Below are positions 25,391 to 34,326 of a stretch of 64,000 nt of DNA, one piece after another; the stretch's first letter is position 1; every line of letters begins with the position of its first letter. The stretch comes from Candidatus Gastranaerophilales bacterium (GTDB lineage Bacteria; Cyanobacteriota; Vampirovibrionia; Gastranaerophilales; Gastranaerophilaceae): assembly GCA_944324315.1 (NCBI GenBank), contig CALUVW010000009.1, forward strand, positions 1 to 64,000, read 5' to 3'. The notes under the pieces were generated by a model. The model was not told where the DNA came from, did no database searches, and saw nothing but the letters and a program-made list of their open reading frames with translations. A program made the translations under genes and the position numbers.

Positions 25391-26305
25391 TTAGTCAACG
25401 TATGCAGAAAGTACCTGTTGACCGAGCACGGAGAATCTCATTTTGTTTAAAGCTCTCAATTCTGTTTGTCTTATGCATTCTTTTGTTACGCCATAAATAT
25501 TTCCGATTTCTTCCAGAGTCATTTTGTCGGTATCATCAAGCCCGTATCGCATTTTCACAACCTGCTGTTCTCTTTCTTTGAGAGTTGAAATTACGTTCAA
25601 AATATCATTTCTCAAGTTCTCAAATTCTACATCATGTGTTGCAGATGCCTTTTCATCTTCAAGCACATCTGCAACACTCATATTTTTTCCGTCGTTGTTT
25701 TCAATGAATCCTTCAATGGAAATTGTTTTGGTATAAGCATTAAGGAATGTATCAATTTTATCTGTAGGTATATTCATTTTTTTTGCTACATCTTCTGTTT
25801 TTACCTGACAATTATTAGCATATTCCATTTCTCGTTTTATTTTTGAAAATTTTGATAATGTTTCCTGTATATATACCGGAATTTTCATACAATTTGATTG
25901 CTCGGATATTGCTTTAAACATAGCCTGTTTTATCCACCAGCTTGCGTAAGTTGCGAATTTGTATCCAAGCTTGTAGTTAAATTTTTCAACAGCGACCATA
26001 AGACCGAGATTACCTTCCTGAATTAGATCAATCATAGGAATTTTGGACATGTGTATAGCCTTTTTGGCAATTGTAACTACAAGTTTTAAATTTGCCTTAA
26101 TAAGTTTTTGTTTTGCTTCCAAATCTCCTTCTTTTGCTTTTCTTGCAAATTCTTTTTCTTCTGCAGGTGTTAAGCTTTTGTAATCGGAAATTTCCCGTAT
26201 GTAATTTGATAATGTGTTGTCATCTGCACCTTCAATAATTTCATTTTTTGCGGGGTTTGAATGCTCTTTTGTCTTTTTCATTTGTACAATTACATTTTTT
26301 TTCAT
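25391..26305 (-). CDS. RNA polymerase sigma factor, sigma-70 family (group 2 type)
   Basis: 304 residues from ATG 26305. Region 1.2 contains NYIREISDYKSLTPAEE. Region 2 contains NLKLVVTIAKKA, MIDLIQEGNLGLMVAVEKF and YASWWIKQAM (the core- and -10-binding parts). Region 4 contains LKEREQQVVKMRYGLDD and TLEEIGNIYGVTKECIRQ (the -35-binding helix-turn-helix). Region 1.1 and a long non-conserved region are absent, which fits a group 2 rather than the primary sigma factor. I prefer 26305 to the in-frame ATG at 26329 because AAGGAG lies 12 nt before it. An AT-rich inverted repeat lies upstream. Confidence 0.9.
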   Translation of the reverse strand: MKKNVIVQMKKTKEHSNPAKNEIIEGADDNTLSNYIREISDYKSLTPAEEKEFARKAKEGDLEAKQKLIKANLKLVVTIAKKAIHMSKIPMIDLIQEGNLGLMVAVEKFNYKLGYKFATYASWWIKQAMFKAISEQSNCMKIPVYIQETLSKFSKIKREMEYANNCQVKTEDVAKKMNIPTDKIDTFLNAYTKTISIEGFIENNDGKNMSVADVLEDEKASATHDVEFENLRNDILNVISTLKEREQQVVKMRYGLDDTDKMTLEEIGNIYGVTKECIRQTELRALNKMRFSVLGQQVLSAYVD

Positions 26306-26360
26306 ACCTCTTTTAAACTCCTTCTTCATAGTTGAACACAAGATTAATTACGAAATACTT

Positions 26361-26399
26361 ATATACAATGATATATATATAGTATATACTATTGTATAT
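26361..26399. promoter_or_regulatory. AT-rich inverted repeat between divergent genes
   Basis: Arms atatacaat (26361-26369) and attgtatat (26391-26399) match perfectly across 21 nt of alternating AT. The repeat lies between the divergent sigma factor and thioredoxin-like genes, so it could be an operator. AT-rich sequence makes chance matches more likely. Confidence 0.4.
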
Positions 26400-26469
26400 A
26401 AAATTTCAAGTCTTATGTTAAGCTTTATTAATTTAAAAATTTGTAGTATAATTTTTAACGGAGGTTACC

Positions 26470-26943
26470 ATGAAAAAGAAGATATTTATAACATTGGCAG
26501 TGCTTGTATTATTAGCCTGTACATCTGCAGTTTGTTTTGCTGTTGCAATGATGAACAGCCCTAAGCATCCGTCAGAATATAAAATCGGTATTAAATATGA
26601 ACAGGCGCTGCAGTCTAACAAACCGATGCTTGCAGTATTTTATGTTGATTGGTGCGGATATTGTTTAAGATTTATGCCTAAATTTAATATTTTGAGTAAA
26701 TTATATAAAGACAAATTTAATTTTGTTATGGTAGATGTTGAAGATAAGGAAAATACTTCACTAGCAAATGATTTAGGCATTGCTGGATTTCCAACTGTTT
26801 ATATTTTGGATCCTAAATATGATAACAGAGTTTTATTACCTAACAGTATCTATCAAAATTTGGGTAAATTCAGAGTTGAACTTGACAGATACCTTAGAAT
26901 AAGAGGTCTGTTAGACAAAGCTTCAGGCGAAATTGAAAAATAA
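26470..26943 (+). CDS. Thioredoxin-fold protein, membrane-anchored or exported
   Basis: 157 residues. The N-terminal hydrophobic segment (KKKIFITLAVLVLLACTSAVCFA) is a signal peptide or anchor. The thioredoxin motif is FYVDWCGYCLRFMPKF near residue 53, with the redox pair CGYC. GIAGFPTVYILDP (near 104) has the cis-Pro of the fold. It is probably an extracytoplasmic thiol-disulfide protein. Disulfides in the pilins of this window are possible clients, but that is speculation. GGAGG precedes the ATG. Confidence 0.85.
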   Translation: MKKKIFITLAVLVLLACTSAVCFAVAMMNSPKHPSEYKIGIKYEQALQSNKPMLAVFYVDWCGYCLRFMPKFNILSKLYKDKFNFVMVDVEDKENTSLANDLGIAGFPTVYILDPKYDNRVLLPNSIYQNLGKFRVELDRYLRIRGLLDKASGEIEK

Positions 26944-27043
26944 TTTGTAATATTTCTTAATATATTGGACAGAAACTAGCAATTTTTTAAAGGGAGATGA
27001 CTTTATATAAATATAAAGCTCTCTCTTCTTATTTAAACGGATA

Positions 27044-27078
27044 GGCCTTGAATACTAATTCTCAAGGTCTTTTTTTTA
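27044..27078 (+). terminator. Terminator after the thioredoxin-like gene
   Basis: An 8-bp stem (ggccttga with tcaaggtc, one G-U pair) followed by about nine T. A smaller palindrome (ctttatat/atataaag) lies at 27001-27018. Confidence 0.8.
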
Positions 27079-27110
27079 TGCTTTGGAGAGATTTACTATA
27101 TTTTTTATGA

Positions 27111-27116
27111 TAAAAT
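27111..27116 (+). promoter_or_regulatory. -10 element of a leaderless promoter (folE2)
   Basis: TAAAAT with exactly 6 nt (tgttgt) to ATG 27123. No ribosome site is visible. Confidence 0.5.
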
Positions 27117-27122
27117 TGTTGT

Positions 27123-27905
27123 ATGAAAGATATTCAAAATTTAAAAGATAACAGGAATGTAGATATTCAAAAAGTAGGGATTAAGAATCTGGAATTACCT
27201 TTGATAATTCAAAGGAAAAATAACTCAAATCAGGTTGTATGTGCAAAAGCAAGAGTAAATGTTTCTTTGCCTCGAGATTATAAAGGAACGCACATGTCGA
27301 GATTTGTAGAAGTATTAGCTGAATGGAAAAACAAAAATCTTCTTGGTGTTGACATAAAAGGATGTTTGGAAAAAATAATTCATAATCTTGATGCAGAAAG
27401 CGGTGAGCTTGAATTTAAGTTCACATATTTTCTTGATAAGAAATCCCCTGTAACTGGTTTATCAGCACCGATGAGTTATGAATGTTTATTTGAGGGGCGT
27501 ATAGAAAACGGAAATTACAAATTTATACTTGGAGTTGAGGTCCCCGTAACAACGCTTTGCCCTTGTTCAAAGGAAATTTCAGATAACGGAGCTCATAATC
27601 AACGTGCTTTTATAAAGGTAAAAGTTTCTTATGATGAAAAAGAGCAAGTTTGGCTGGAAGATTTAATAGAATTGATTGAAAGTTGTGCATCTTGTCCGGT
27701 TTATCCTTTATTAAAACGTGAGGACGAAAAATTTGTTACGGAAAAGGCCTGGGATAATCCTAAATTTGTTGAAGATGTTCTACGGGATGTTGTAGTAAAA
27801 CTTCGTAATCATCCTATAATTCAAGAGTTTGATGTTGAATGTGAAGCATTTGAGAGTATCCATAATCATTCAGCCTGGGCATTTCAACATGAAAAGAAAG
27901 GTTGA
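27123..27905 (+). CDS. folE2: GTP cyclohydrolase I, FolE2 type (type IB)
   Basis: 260 residues. It converts GTP to dihydroneopterin triphosphate, the first step of folate (and queuosine) synthesis. VPVTTLCPCSKEISDNGAHN near residue 143 contains the FolE2 metal-ligand Cys and the active-site region. SCASCPVYPLLKREDE (near 190) and the C-terminal FESIHNHSAWAF are family marks. The type IB enzyme accepts metals other than zinc. folC is far away at 47.5 kb. The start is supported by the leaderless promoter pattern rather than by a ribosome site. Confidence 0.95.
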   Translation: MKDIQNLKDNRNVDIQKVGIKNLELPLIIQRKNNSNQVVCAKARVNVSLPRDYKGTHMSRFVEVLAEWKNKNLLGVDIKGCLEKIIHNLDAESGELEFKFTYFLDKKSPVTGLSAPMSYECLFEGRIENGNYKFILGVEVPVTTLCPCSKEISDNGAHNQRAFIKVKVSYDEKEQVWLEDLIELIESCASCPVYPLLKREDEKFVTEKAWDNPKFVEDVLRDVVVKLRNHPIIQEFDVECEAFESIHNHSAWAFQHEKKG

Positions 27906-27959
27906 AAAGATCTGAAAAATTTGTTAAAATAAAAAAATAATAAGAAAGGAGTCAGATTT

Positions 27960-28876
27960 ATGAGAAGATTTAGAATTAAAGAGCCGCAAACCCAATGCTG
28001 TAATTTTGCAGCTATGTCTGAAAGCCTCGGGGGGGGGGCAATTCAGGGCTAAATAGAGGTCAGGAAGTCCGGAGGTCAAGAAGTCAAGCAAGTTTAAACA
28101 CCGTCATCCCGAACTTGTTTCGGGATCTAGTAATTAGATGCGAAGATGCAAAGAGGCATAGATGTGAAGTCTGTAACGTAAACACCTTCGTTCCATTATT
28201 AGGGAAGGATAAGAGGATGGGTAACAATTTCGGACGTAAAGCCGCCTTTACTCTTGCTGAGGTATTAATTACCCTTGGCATAATCGGTGTGGTTGCAGCT
28301 TTAACAATGCCTTCATTAATTGCGCATTACCGTAAACAAGAAATAGAAACCCGTTTAAAACATTTTTATTCAATAATAAATCAGGCTGTTATGTTATCAG
28401 AAGTTCATAATGGAGAAGCTGAATATTGGGATTATACAGATGCCCCATACGGTCAAGATGCTTCTGCTTGGGTTAACAAATATTTAGCTCCATATATGAA
28501 AGTTATAGATATCTATGATCCTAAGGATGAAGATTCTAAACCATGTAACTGGGCGCCGATTTTTGTATTGGAAAATGGTATAAGTTTTTCTGTCGTTGGG
28601 GATAGTAAAGTCACAATGTGCGTCTGGTTGACGGGAAAAACACAAAAAGAAGGAGTAAATGTTTTTAGGTTTATGTTCCATCCTACACGATATGCATCGA
28701 AGGTTATGCCTGATAGTTATCTGGAGTGGGTTGAAGATGCTCCAGTGGGTTTTATGCCTATAAATGGTGACAGAGATAATTTAATGAAAGTTTGTAAAAG
28801 GTTCCCTTATCGTTGTGCTGCCTTAATAATGCATGACGGCTGGAAAATACTTGATGATTATCCCTATAAAATATAA
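27960..28876 (+). CDS. Phase-variable prepilin-like protein, locus 3 (frame broken at G10 tract)
   Basis: ATG 27960 follows AAAGGAG at 9 nt. After 23 codons ending MSESL comes G10 (28029-28038), and the frame ends AIQG-TAA. The pilin frame is open from the tract to 28876, offset by one extra G. Joined, it has a 96-residue leader, Ala|Phe cleavage before FTLAEVLITLGIIGVVAA, and a mature part of about 209 residues, the shortest of the set. The C-terminus keeps CKRFPYRCAALIMHDGWKI and DDYP. DVNG-GPN is not recognisable here. The leader carries four octamers, a palindrome and the CNVNTF segment shared with locus 6. Confidence 0.85.
28029..28038 (+). repeat. Poly-G tract (G10), switch of prepilin locus 3
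   Basis: Ten G, 69 nt after the start codon and 15 nt after an internal in-frame ATG. Context GCCTC before and CAATTCAGG after. Stops follow in both non-pilin frames. Confidence 0.9.
28056..28126 (+). repeat. Octamer repeat (4 units) plus palindrome in leader of locus 3
   Basis: Octamers gaggtcag, gaagtccg, gaggtcaa and gaagtcaa (28056-28087) are followed by a hairpin with arms atcccgaa/ttcgggat (28106-28126). Inside the predicted frame. Confidence 0.78.
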
Positions 28877-28885
28877 TATAATAAT

Positions 28886-28913
28886 CCGCTCATCGATATA
28901 TACCGGTGAGCGG
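28886..28913. terminator. Hairpin between convergent genes
   Basis: A 10-bp stem (ccgctcatcg with cggtgagcgg, one G-U pair) with an 8-nt loop. There is no clear T run on either side, so it is a weak or Rho-assisted terminator candidate. Confidence 0.5.
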
Positions 28914-28920
28914 GTGTATG

Positions 28921-30645
28921 TTATTCGTTTAACAGCTTTTCGGCAAGCTCTGATTCTGTTCTGCCGTTAAGTGTTTTGTTTATTTTTTGCAGTTTCTGTC
29001 CGATAAGTTCCATATTATCTGTCCAGACAAAGTTATCAAGAACATATTTTTCTGCTTTGTCAAAATCTCCTTCTATTTGGATTCTTACAATTTCAGAGAG
29101 CATTTCTTTAGCAATCGGAACAACTTTATCTATATTAACGTGTATTTTTTCGTCAATAATGTCGTATGCTCCGCGTTCTGCAAAATATTTGTTCTGCATA
29201 ACTGTACGGACTCTGTGAGCCTGACTTAATGTCGGTTTAGATTTTAAGAAGTTGTCGGTGATTGTAGTAACAATAATTTGTTTCCTCTGTTCTTCTGTAT
29301 ACATTCCAAGTTCTGTTAAAAGATCAACAAAAGCCAAAGACCCCATATCTGCTTTGTTTTCCTCAATAATGTTGCGATATTTGCCTAATGTTTCGCAGGC
29401 TTTTTTAGGCCCTAAAGAATGCGCGTTTTCATGCCCTATTGTAAACCAGTGATCAGCTTCATCAAGGTAGAATTTATGCTGTTCTTTATCCAAAATCGCA
29501 TCTAATCTTTCCTGAAGTTTTTTCATATCGCTTATAAATCGGATTTGTCTGTGATAAACATTTCTTCTGCCGCCGCCGATTGTAAGCGATAATTTGTCGT
29601 CATTCGGAAGGTTTTCAGCAAGTGTAATCCCGCCTCTGTAAGCCCCGACATCTCCTGTTACCGCAACCAGATCAACATCAACCATTGTTTGTTTTGCATC
29701 GCTGTTCGGATTAATATTTTGTTCGTATTCATCAGCATACGGCATATTTTTGGCAAGAGTCGGAAGATATTGTTTTATTGACATTAATGCCTCTGTACCT
29801 TTTTTATTGACAATCCCGACACGTCCGCCGAGAAAATCTTTCGGGATTGCTTTAATTCCATGTTTTTCAAGAAGTTCAGAAAGTTCTTTGTTTTCGGCAA
29901 TTGTACCTGTCATTTCATCTTCGTAATTTTCTCTTGTTATCGTGAATTCAAGCGGTGTATCCTGTAATGTAGCCCATTTTTTATCAGCATAAGCGTCAAG
30001 CATTGGATCTGCAATGCGTAATGCTTTTGACTGAAGCTTTAAATATTCCGTAAAATCACAGTTTGTTGATGTTTGCGCGGCTTTGTCGATTTCATCAGCC
30101 ATTTTTGAAAAATCTTCTTTGAATTTGTCAATGTAATCAATTCCGACGAGTTCATCGCCGTTTCTTTCAACAACCGAGCGCTGGGTAAGTATTTTTTTGA
30201 CTTCTTTTATTTTCCCTTCATTAATCATTCTGGTTAAGATGCTGTGAAATTCCTCTTTTGATAAATCTTCAGGGTAAACGCCTTTGCCGGGGAGTTCTTT
30301 TATTCCTTTTGCAAGATTAATTTTATTTGACATTGTGTCAATTGCGTTCATTCCTTTTTGCGCATCAAACAAAATTTTTGTCAGTTTTGCCTGCTCGTTT
30401 CCTTTTTCAATCTCTTTTTCAAGGAATGCTTTAAATTCAAGGTTGTGATGGCAGTCAATCTGCATGTTGATTTTTTCTAAAATGTATGCAGCTTTGACAA
30501 GATGTTTAAGCGTTTCTTTGTCCCCTTCTTGAAGTGCAAGATATTCCGGCGCATCGCATTTAAGCATTTTTTTTGTCATTAAGTAATCTTTATTTGTACG
30601 TTTTTCAAGTTCTTCCATAGAAAGATTGAATTCAAACTCTCTCAT
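28921..30645 (-). CDS. M49-like (dipeptidyl peptidase III-type) metallopeptidase
   Basis: 574 residues with no signal peptide. A zinc motif WFTIGHENAHSLGPKK (near residue 405) supplies two His and a catalytic Glu in an HExxH-like arrangement. EENKADMGSLAFVDLL (near 437) supplies the third ligand, matching the EECRAE/EEAKAD motif of M49 peptidases and their bacterial relatives. The first 250 residues are helical. A cytoplasmic peptidase is expected. The exact subfamily is uncertain because classical M49 enzymes have HELLGH. GGAGAA precedes the ATG. Confidence 0.75.
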   Translation of the reverse strand: MREFEFNLSMEELEKRTNKDYLMTKKMLKCDAPEYLALQEGDKETLKHLVKAAYILEKINMQIDCHHNLEFKAFLEKEIEKGNEQAKLTKILFDAQKGMNAIDTMSNKINLAKGIKELPGKGVYPEDLSKEEFHSILTRMINEGKIKEVKKILTQRSVVERNGDELVGIDYIDKFKEDFSKMADEIDKAAQTSTNCDFTEYLKLQSKALRIADPMLDAYADKKWATLQDTPLEFTITRENYEDEMTGTIAENKELSELLEKHGIKAIPKDFLGGRVGIVNKKGTEALMSIKQYLPTLAKNMPYADEYEQNINPNSDAKQTMVDVDLVAVTGDVGAYRGGITLAENLPNDDKLSLTIGGGRRNVYHRQIRFISDMKKLQERLDAILDKEQHKFYLDEADHWFTIGHENAHSLGPKKACETLGKYRNIIEENKADMGSLAFVDLLTELGMYTEEQRKQIIVTTITDNFLKSKPTLSQAHRVRTVMQNKYFAERGAYDIIDEKIHVNIDKVVPIAKEMLSEIVRIQIEGDFDKAEKYVLDNFVWTDNMELIGQKLQKINKTLNGRTESELAEKLLNE

Positions 30646-30782
30646 ATTTTTTCTCCTTTATTTTAGATAATTATAGCATATTCTATCAAATTTATATTAG
30701 GCCATATAGTGTAGTCTTGTTGAAAATTATAAAAATTTTTGTTAAAATAGTTATGTTATAATTTAATTAAAAAGGAGGAAGT

Positions 30783-31618
30783 ATGAAAACATATTTTAAA
30801 TCAGCATCTCGGGGGGGGGGCATTTAGGAGCTTCTTCCAAAGATTTCGGCGATTTATGCAAGAGATTTATGCCGGGAAAAGCGGCACTTTTAGGATTTAC
30901 ACTTGCAGAAGTTTTGATAACACTTGGAATTATAGGAATTGTTGCCGCAATCACTATGCCGGCACTTATTAATTCTTATCAAAAAATGGTCTTAAGGCAG
31001 CAGTTTAAAAAAGCGTATAATACTATGTTAAATGGTTATCGTTTAGCAGAGGTAAAGTTAGGTTTTCATCCGATGTGTTATTATGGGGATGATTGGGTTG
31101 GAAGTCCTTGTATAGAATATAATGATGAAGGAGATTGTGTGAAATATGGAGAGGCTGTTAATCCAACAAATCAAGAGTCTGACTGTCCGGTATTCAGAGA
31201 AGAATTAATGAAAGTTTTGTCAGTTGTAAAAGTTTGTAAAGGAAATGGATTAGCAGATGGATGTATTCCTCCATATAAAGGAAATGATACGTTATATAAA
31301 GAAAATAATGAAAATGCCTCTGAAGTAGATACTAATATGGCTACGGCAGGTCTGTCAGGCTGGAGAGAGCAGAATATCCATAATAAATCACATATCTGGG
31401 TTTTGGCTGATGGCATGATTATAGTATGGTACAGTAATTCAACAAGGTTGTTTGCTGTAGATGTTAACGGGATGAAAGGTCCAAATAAATGGGGATATGA
31501 TTTGTTTGGTTTTATGTTGAAGTCAAATTTGGCTAAAGCATTATGGCTTGAAGGAAGCGGGTACACTGAAAAAGGCGGAAAGGCTACAAAACAAATGATG
31601 GAAAGTATGGGGTTGTAA
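30783..31618 (+). CDS. Phase-variable prepilin-like protein, locus 4 (G10; short leader)
   Basis: ATG 30783 follows AAAGGAGG. Nine codons plus a C lead into G10 (30811-30820), and the frame ends with ATT TAG. The pilin frame is open and offset by one extra G. Joined, it has a 38-residue leader without repeats and is the only one with the canonical Gly|Phe cleavage site (LLGFTLAEV). The mature part of about 240 residues has DVNGMKGPNKWGYDLF but lacks the C-terminal Cys pair and GW motif, ending KQMMESMGL. An in-frame ATG at 30869 would give a normal 9-residue leader, so internal initiation is a rival model for this locus. Confidence 0.83.
30811..30820 (+). repeat. Poly-G tract (G10), switch of prepilin locus 4
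   Basis: Ten G, 28 nt after the A of the start codon. Flanked by TCTC and CATTTAG; the last three bases of that flank are the stop in the current frame. Confidence 0.9.
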
Positions 31619-31619
31619 T

Positions 31620-32090
31620 TTACTTGTGATAGGTTTCGCCTTTAATAATTTTAAAAGCTCTGTAAATCTGTTCAACCAGAATAAGTCTTGCAAATTGATG
31701 AAGAAATGTCATTTTAGACATACTCATTTTCAGATTTGCGCGGTTTGATACTATTGGAGAAATTCCGCAGGAGGAACCTATTACAAAAACGATTTCTGAA
31801 ACTCCGTCATTTGTAAGTTCATCAATTTTTTGCGCAAATTCTTCCGATGAAAACATTTTGCCATTTATTTCCAGAGTAACTACATAGGATTGCAGTTTTA
31901 TGTGCGATAGAATCTTTTCACCTTCCTGCTCTAATATTTTTGAAGTTAGATTTTCATCTTTTATTTCAATCGCAGGAAGTTCAATTATTTCTACAGAAGC
32001 ATAAGGCGTCAGACGTTTTAAAAATTCAACAATGCCTTCTTTTAGAAACTTTTCTTTAATTTTTCCTAGTGCAATTATTTTAATTTTCAT
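31620..32090 (-). CDS. rlmH: 23S rRNA (pseudouridine-1915-N3)-methyltransferase RlmH
   Basis: 156 residues, full length. It methylates pseudouridine 1915 in helix 69 of 23S rRNA. The SPOUT features are IALGKIKEKFLKEGI at the N-terminus, FVIGSSCGISPIV near residue 100 (SAM-binding knot), and the C-terminal HQFARLILVEQIYRAFKI. It starts inside the end of the mscS gene (11-nt overlap). Its stop is one base from the stop of prepilin locus 4, convergent. Confidence 0.95.
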   Translation of the reverse strand: MKIKIIALGKIKEKFLKEGIVEFLKRLTPYASVEIIELPAIEIKDENLTSKILEQEGEKILSHIKLQSYVVTLEINGKMFSSEEFAQKIDELTNDGVSEIVFVIGSSCGISPIVSNRANLKMSMSKMTFLHQFARLILVEQIYRAFKIIKGETYHK

Positions 32091-32940
32091 TTTTTGCTAT
32101 GTAAACTGTGGTTGACGGGAATGCAAAATCAATATTTTCTTTTCGGAATTCTTTTACTGCCTGCTGCAAAAACTCGCCTTTAATTCGTTCATATTCAATA
32201 AATGCGCCTGTTTTTGCGTAAGCCGTCACTTTAATATTGATAGAACTTGAATCAAGAGCGTCAAGATTTACTCTGTAGTCGTTATGAATATCGTTTCTTG
32301 TTTGGGCAATACCTTTTAGAATATCAATGGCTTTTTGAATTTTTTCATCAGGTGTATCGTATGTAACTCCGAAAGTTACTTTAATTAATCTTTTGTGGGC
32401 TTTACTGATATTTTCAACGATATTTGAAGCAATTACGCTGTTAGGGATTGACACCTGAAAATTATCAAGCGAGCGGATTTTTGTGGAACGCAGGCTGATG
32501 CTTTCTACAGTGCCTTCAAAATTATTTACTCTGATATAATCGCCGATTTTGTAAACTTTATCAGTTAAAATGCCTAAAGTTCCAAACATTGATGCAATTG
32601 TCTGTTGTGCTGCAAAACCTACTGCCAAACCTGTAATTCCGAAACCTGCAATAAGTGAAGTTAACGAATAACCCTGACTTTGTAAAAACGATGCAACAAG
32701 GAAAAATACTATTAAACTTTTTATAACCCTGTCAAGAATAATAAATATATGACCAATTGTTGCGGCATTATCTTTTGTGATAAATTTCGTTTTAAGTTTA
32801 TTAATCGCAATATCAGTAAGTTTAAAAAGCAAAATAATCAGTATAATGTTGATAATTACACCAACAAACATGCTGACTTTGAAAGTCGCAAAAACTTTAT
32901 CAACTTTATCAGCGTTAACAACAAGATTGTCAAAATTCAT
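32080..32940 (-). CDS. mscS: MscS-family small-conductance mechanosensitive channel
   Basis: 286 residues. Three membrane segments are seen: about 18-45, 67-88, and the pore helix with SLIAGFGITGLAVGFAAQQT near residue 95, which is the Gly/Ala-rich TM3 of MscS. The beta domain follows with GDYIRVNNFEGTVESISLR and IPNSVIASNIVENIS. It releases solutes during hypo-osmotic shock. GGAG precedes the ATG. It overlaps rlmH, so they form an operon. Confidence 0.93.
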   Translation of the reverse strand: MNFDNLVVNADKVDKVFATFKVSMFVGVIINIILIILLFKLTDIAINKLKTKFITKDNAATIGHIFIILDRVIKSLIVFFLVASFLQSQGYSLTSLIAGFGITGLAVGFAAQQTIASMFGTLGILTDKVYKIGDYIRVNNFEGTVESISLRSTKIRSLDNFQVSIPNSVIASNIVENISKAHKRLIKVTFGVTYDTPDEKIQKAIDILKGIAQTRNDIHNDYRVNLDALDSSSINIKVTAYAKTGAFIEYERIKGEFLQQAVKEFRKENIDFAFPSTTVYIAKNEN

Positions 32941-32975
32941 AAAAACTCCTGATGCTTTTATAAAGATACGAAAAA

Positions 32976-33048
32976 AGCGGAAGACGAGACTCGAACTCGC
33001 AACAGCCTGCTTGGAAGGCAGGTACTCTAGCCATTGAGTTACTTCCGC
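32976..33048 (-). tRNA. tRNA-Gly (anticodon TCC)
   Basis: A full cloverleaf reads on the minus strand. The acceptor stem is GCGGAAG with CTTCCGC. The anticodon arm is CCTGC-CTTCCAA-GCAGG, giving TCC. The T arm contains GTTCGAGTC. CCA is not encoded. It is the only tRNA I found in the window and lies 35 nt upstream of mscS on the same strand. Confidence 0.95.
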
Positions 33049-33193
33049 ATATTTCTAATATAATATAAAAAAAAATTTTTGCAATAGTTATATGAACTAT
33101 TTATGTATTTGTATCGGATTTAGAGTATTGAAATTAGTTTAATAAAATGTTAAAATAAATAAGTAGATAAGAATTAAGAAAGGAGTTTGCTTT

Positions 33194-34326
33194 ATGAAAA
33201 GATTAAGATTGGATGAGCAGCAATTACAACCTTGTTTAGAAATTACTATGTCTGAAAGCCTCGGGGGGGGGGCGATTCAGGGCTAAGTAGCGGTCAAGAA
33301 GTCCGGAGGTCAAGAAGTCAAGCAATTAAAGTCATCCTGAATTTATTTCAGGATCTGTTCTTCCTTCCCTTATTAGGGAAGGATAAGAGGATGGGTAATA
33401 ATTTCAAAGAAACTAAGTTGATACCCACCCCTGCCCCCTCCCTAATAAGGGAGGGTACTACGCATGTAGACGTGTTAGACAATTCATGTCAGTATTTGTC
33501 ATGTAATCTTAAGAGTACTACGCAGTCTCATAATTATAATTTTAATTCAAGACGGACTTATCGTCCTAACGTCTTATCTTCTTATCGACTAAAAAATAAA
33601 CTCTCTTCACTCTTCACGTTTCACCCTTCACTAAAACCGAAAGCTGCGTTTGCTCTTGCAGAGGTTCTAATTACACTTGGCATCATTGGCGTAGTTGCCG
33701 CTTTAACAATGCCGGTACTTATCGCAAATCATCGAAAAACAGAAGCTGTAACCAGGCTCAAAAAAGTTTATACAACAATAAATCAGGCAGTTTACATGTC
33801 AATTGCAAATGATACATGGACTGAACCGCCTCTAAATGACAGGTACAATCAAGACGCGTTAAACGAATGGATGAATAAGGCATTATACCCTTATCTTAAT
33901 GATGTAAAAAAATTTGGTCCCGGAGAATTTGAGCATCCAAGTGGCGGCGGCAGTACAGCTTATGGTTTAATGTTTTCTGACGGTACAATAATGTGGTTTA
34001 GTAATAATTATAGAATCCATGTATATGTTGATACAAACGGATTAAGAGGTCCCAATAAGGGCGGAGTTGATTGTTTTCGCTTTTTCCTTGATTATGAAAA
34101 TGAGCGCAAACTTGGTTATTTTTATCCTTCAGGATATACTTATTCAAATGATAACGTTGAGGATGCCGATAAGAAAGACCAATATGTTTACGGTAATCGT
34201 GACGGAATTCTGAAATATTGCAAATCCGAATATGTCAGTGGAAATTTCGCATTCGAAAATACATGCGGACTTTTGATAATGTATGAAGGCTGGCAGATAC
34301 CTGAAGATTATCCGGTAAATTTTTAA
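33194..34326 (+). CDS. Phase-variable prepilin-like protein, locus 5 (G10; longest leader)
   Basis: ATG 33194 follows AAAGGAG. After 23 codons ending MSESL comes G10 (33263-33272), then AIQG-TAA. The pilin frame is open from the tract through about 380 nt of repeat-rich leader. Joined, the leader is 152 residues, the longest here, and cleavage would be at Ala|Phe before FALAEVLITLGIIG (Ala in place of Thr). The mature part is about 225 residues with DTNGLRGPNKGGVDCF, a Cys pair and LLIMYEGWQIPEDYP. Four octamers, a covarying palindrome and four heptamers are present. An in-frame ATG at 33391 has no clear ribosome site. Confidence 0.84.
33263..33272 (+). repeat. Poly-G tract (G10), switch of prepilin locus 5
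   Basis: Ten G, 69 nt after the start. The flanks are almost identical to locus 3 (GCCTC before, CGATTCAGG after), so the 5' modules of loci 3 and 5 are recently related. Confidence 0.9.
33290..33354 (+). repeat. Octamer repeat (4 units) plus palindrome in leader of locus 5
   Basis: Octamers gcggtcaa, gaagtccg, gaggtcaa and gaagtcaa (33290-33321) are followed by a hairpin with arms atcctgaa/ttcaggat (33334-33354), again with compensating arm changes. Confidence 0.78.
33606..33633 (+). repeat. Heptamer tandem repeat (4 units) in leader of locus 5
   Basis: Units ttcactc, ttcacgt, ttcaccc and ttcacta, just before the pilin hydrophobic segment, in the same relative place as in loci 1 and 6. Confidence 0.78.

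Noticed and set aside
26944-27122. Riboswitch before folE2
   Set aside because: The stretch has a palindrome and a terminator that fit the upstream gene, plus a promoter right before folE2. No known riboswitch core was recognised.
30869-31618. Locus 4 as an ordinary prepilin gene starting at ATG 30869
   Set aside because: The short leader would be normal, but the ribosome site is weak and the upstream ATG with G10 has exactly the plan of the other six loci. It is kept as a rival model, not as the main call.
32777-33037. Plus-strand ORF containing KTRLELATACLEGRYSS
   Set aside because: This is the well-known false peptide from reading across a tRNA gene, here tRNA-Gly.
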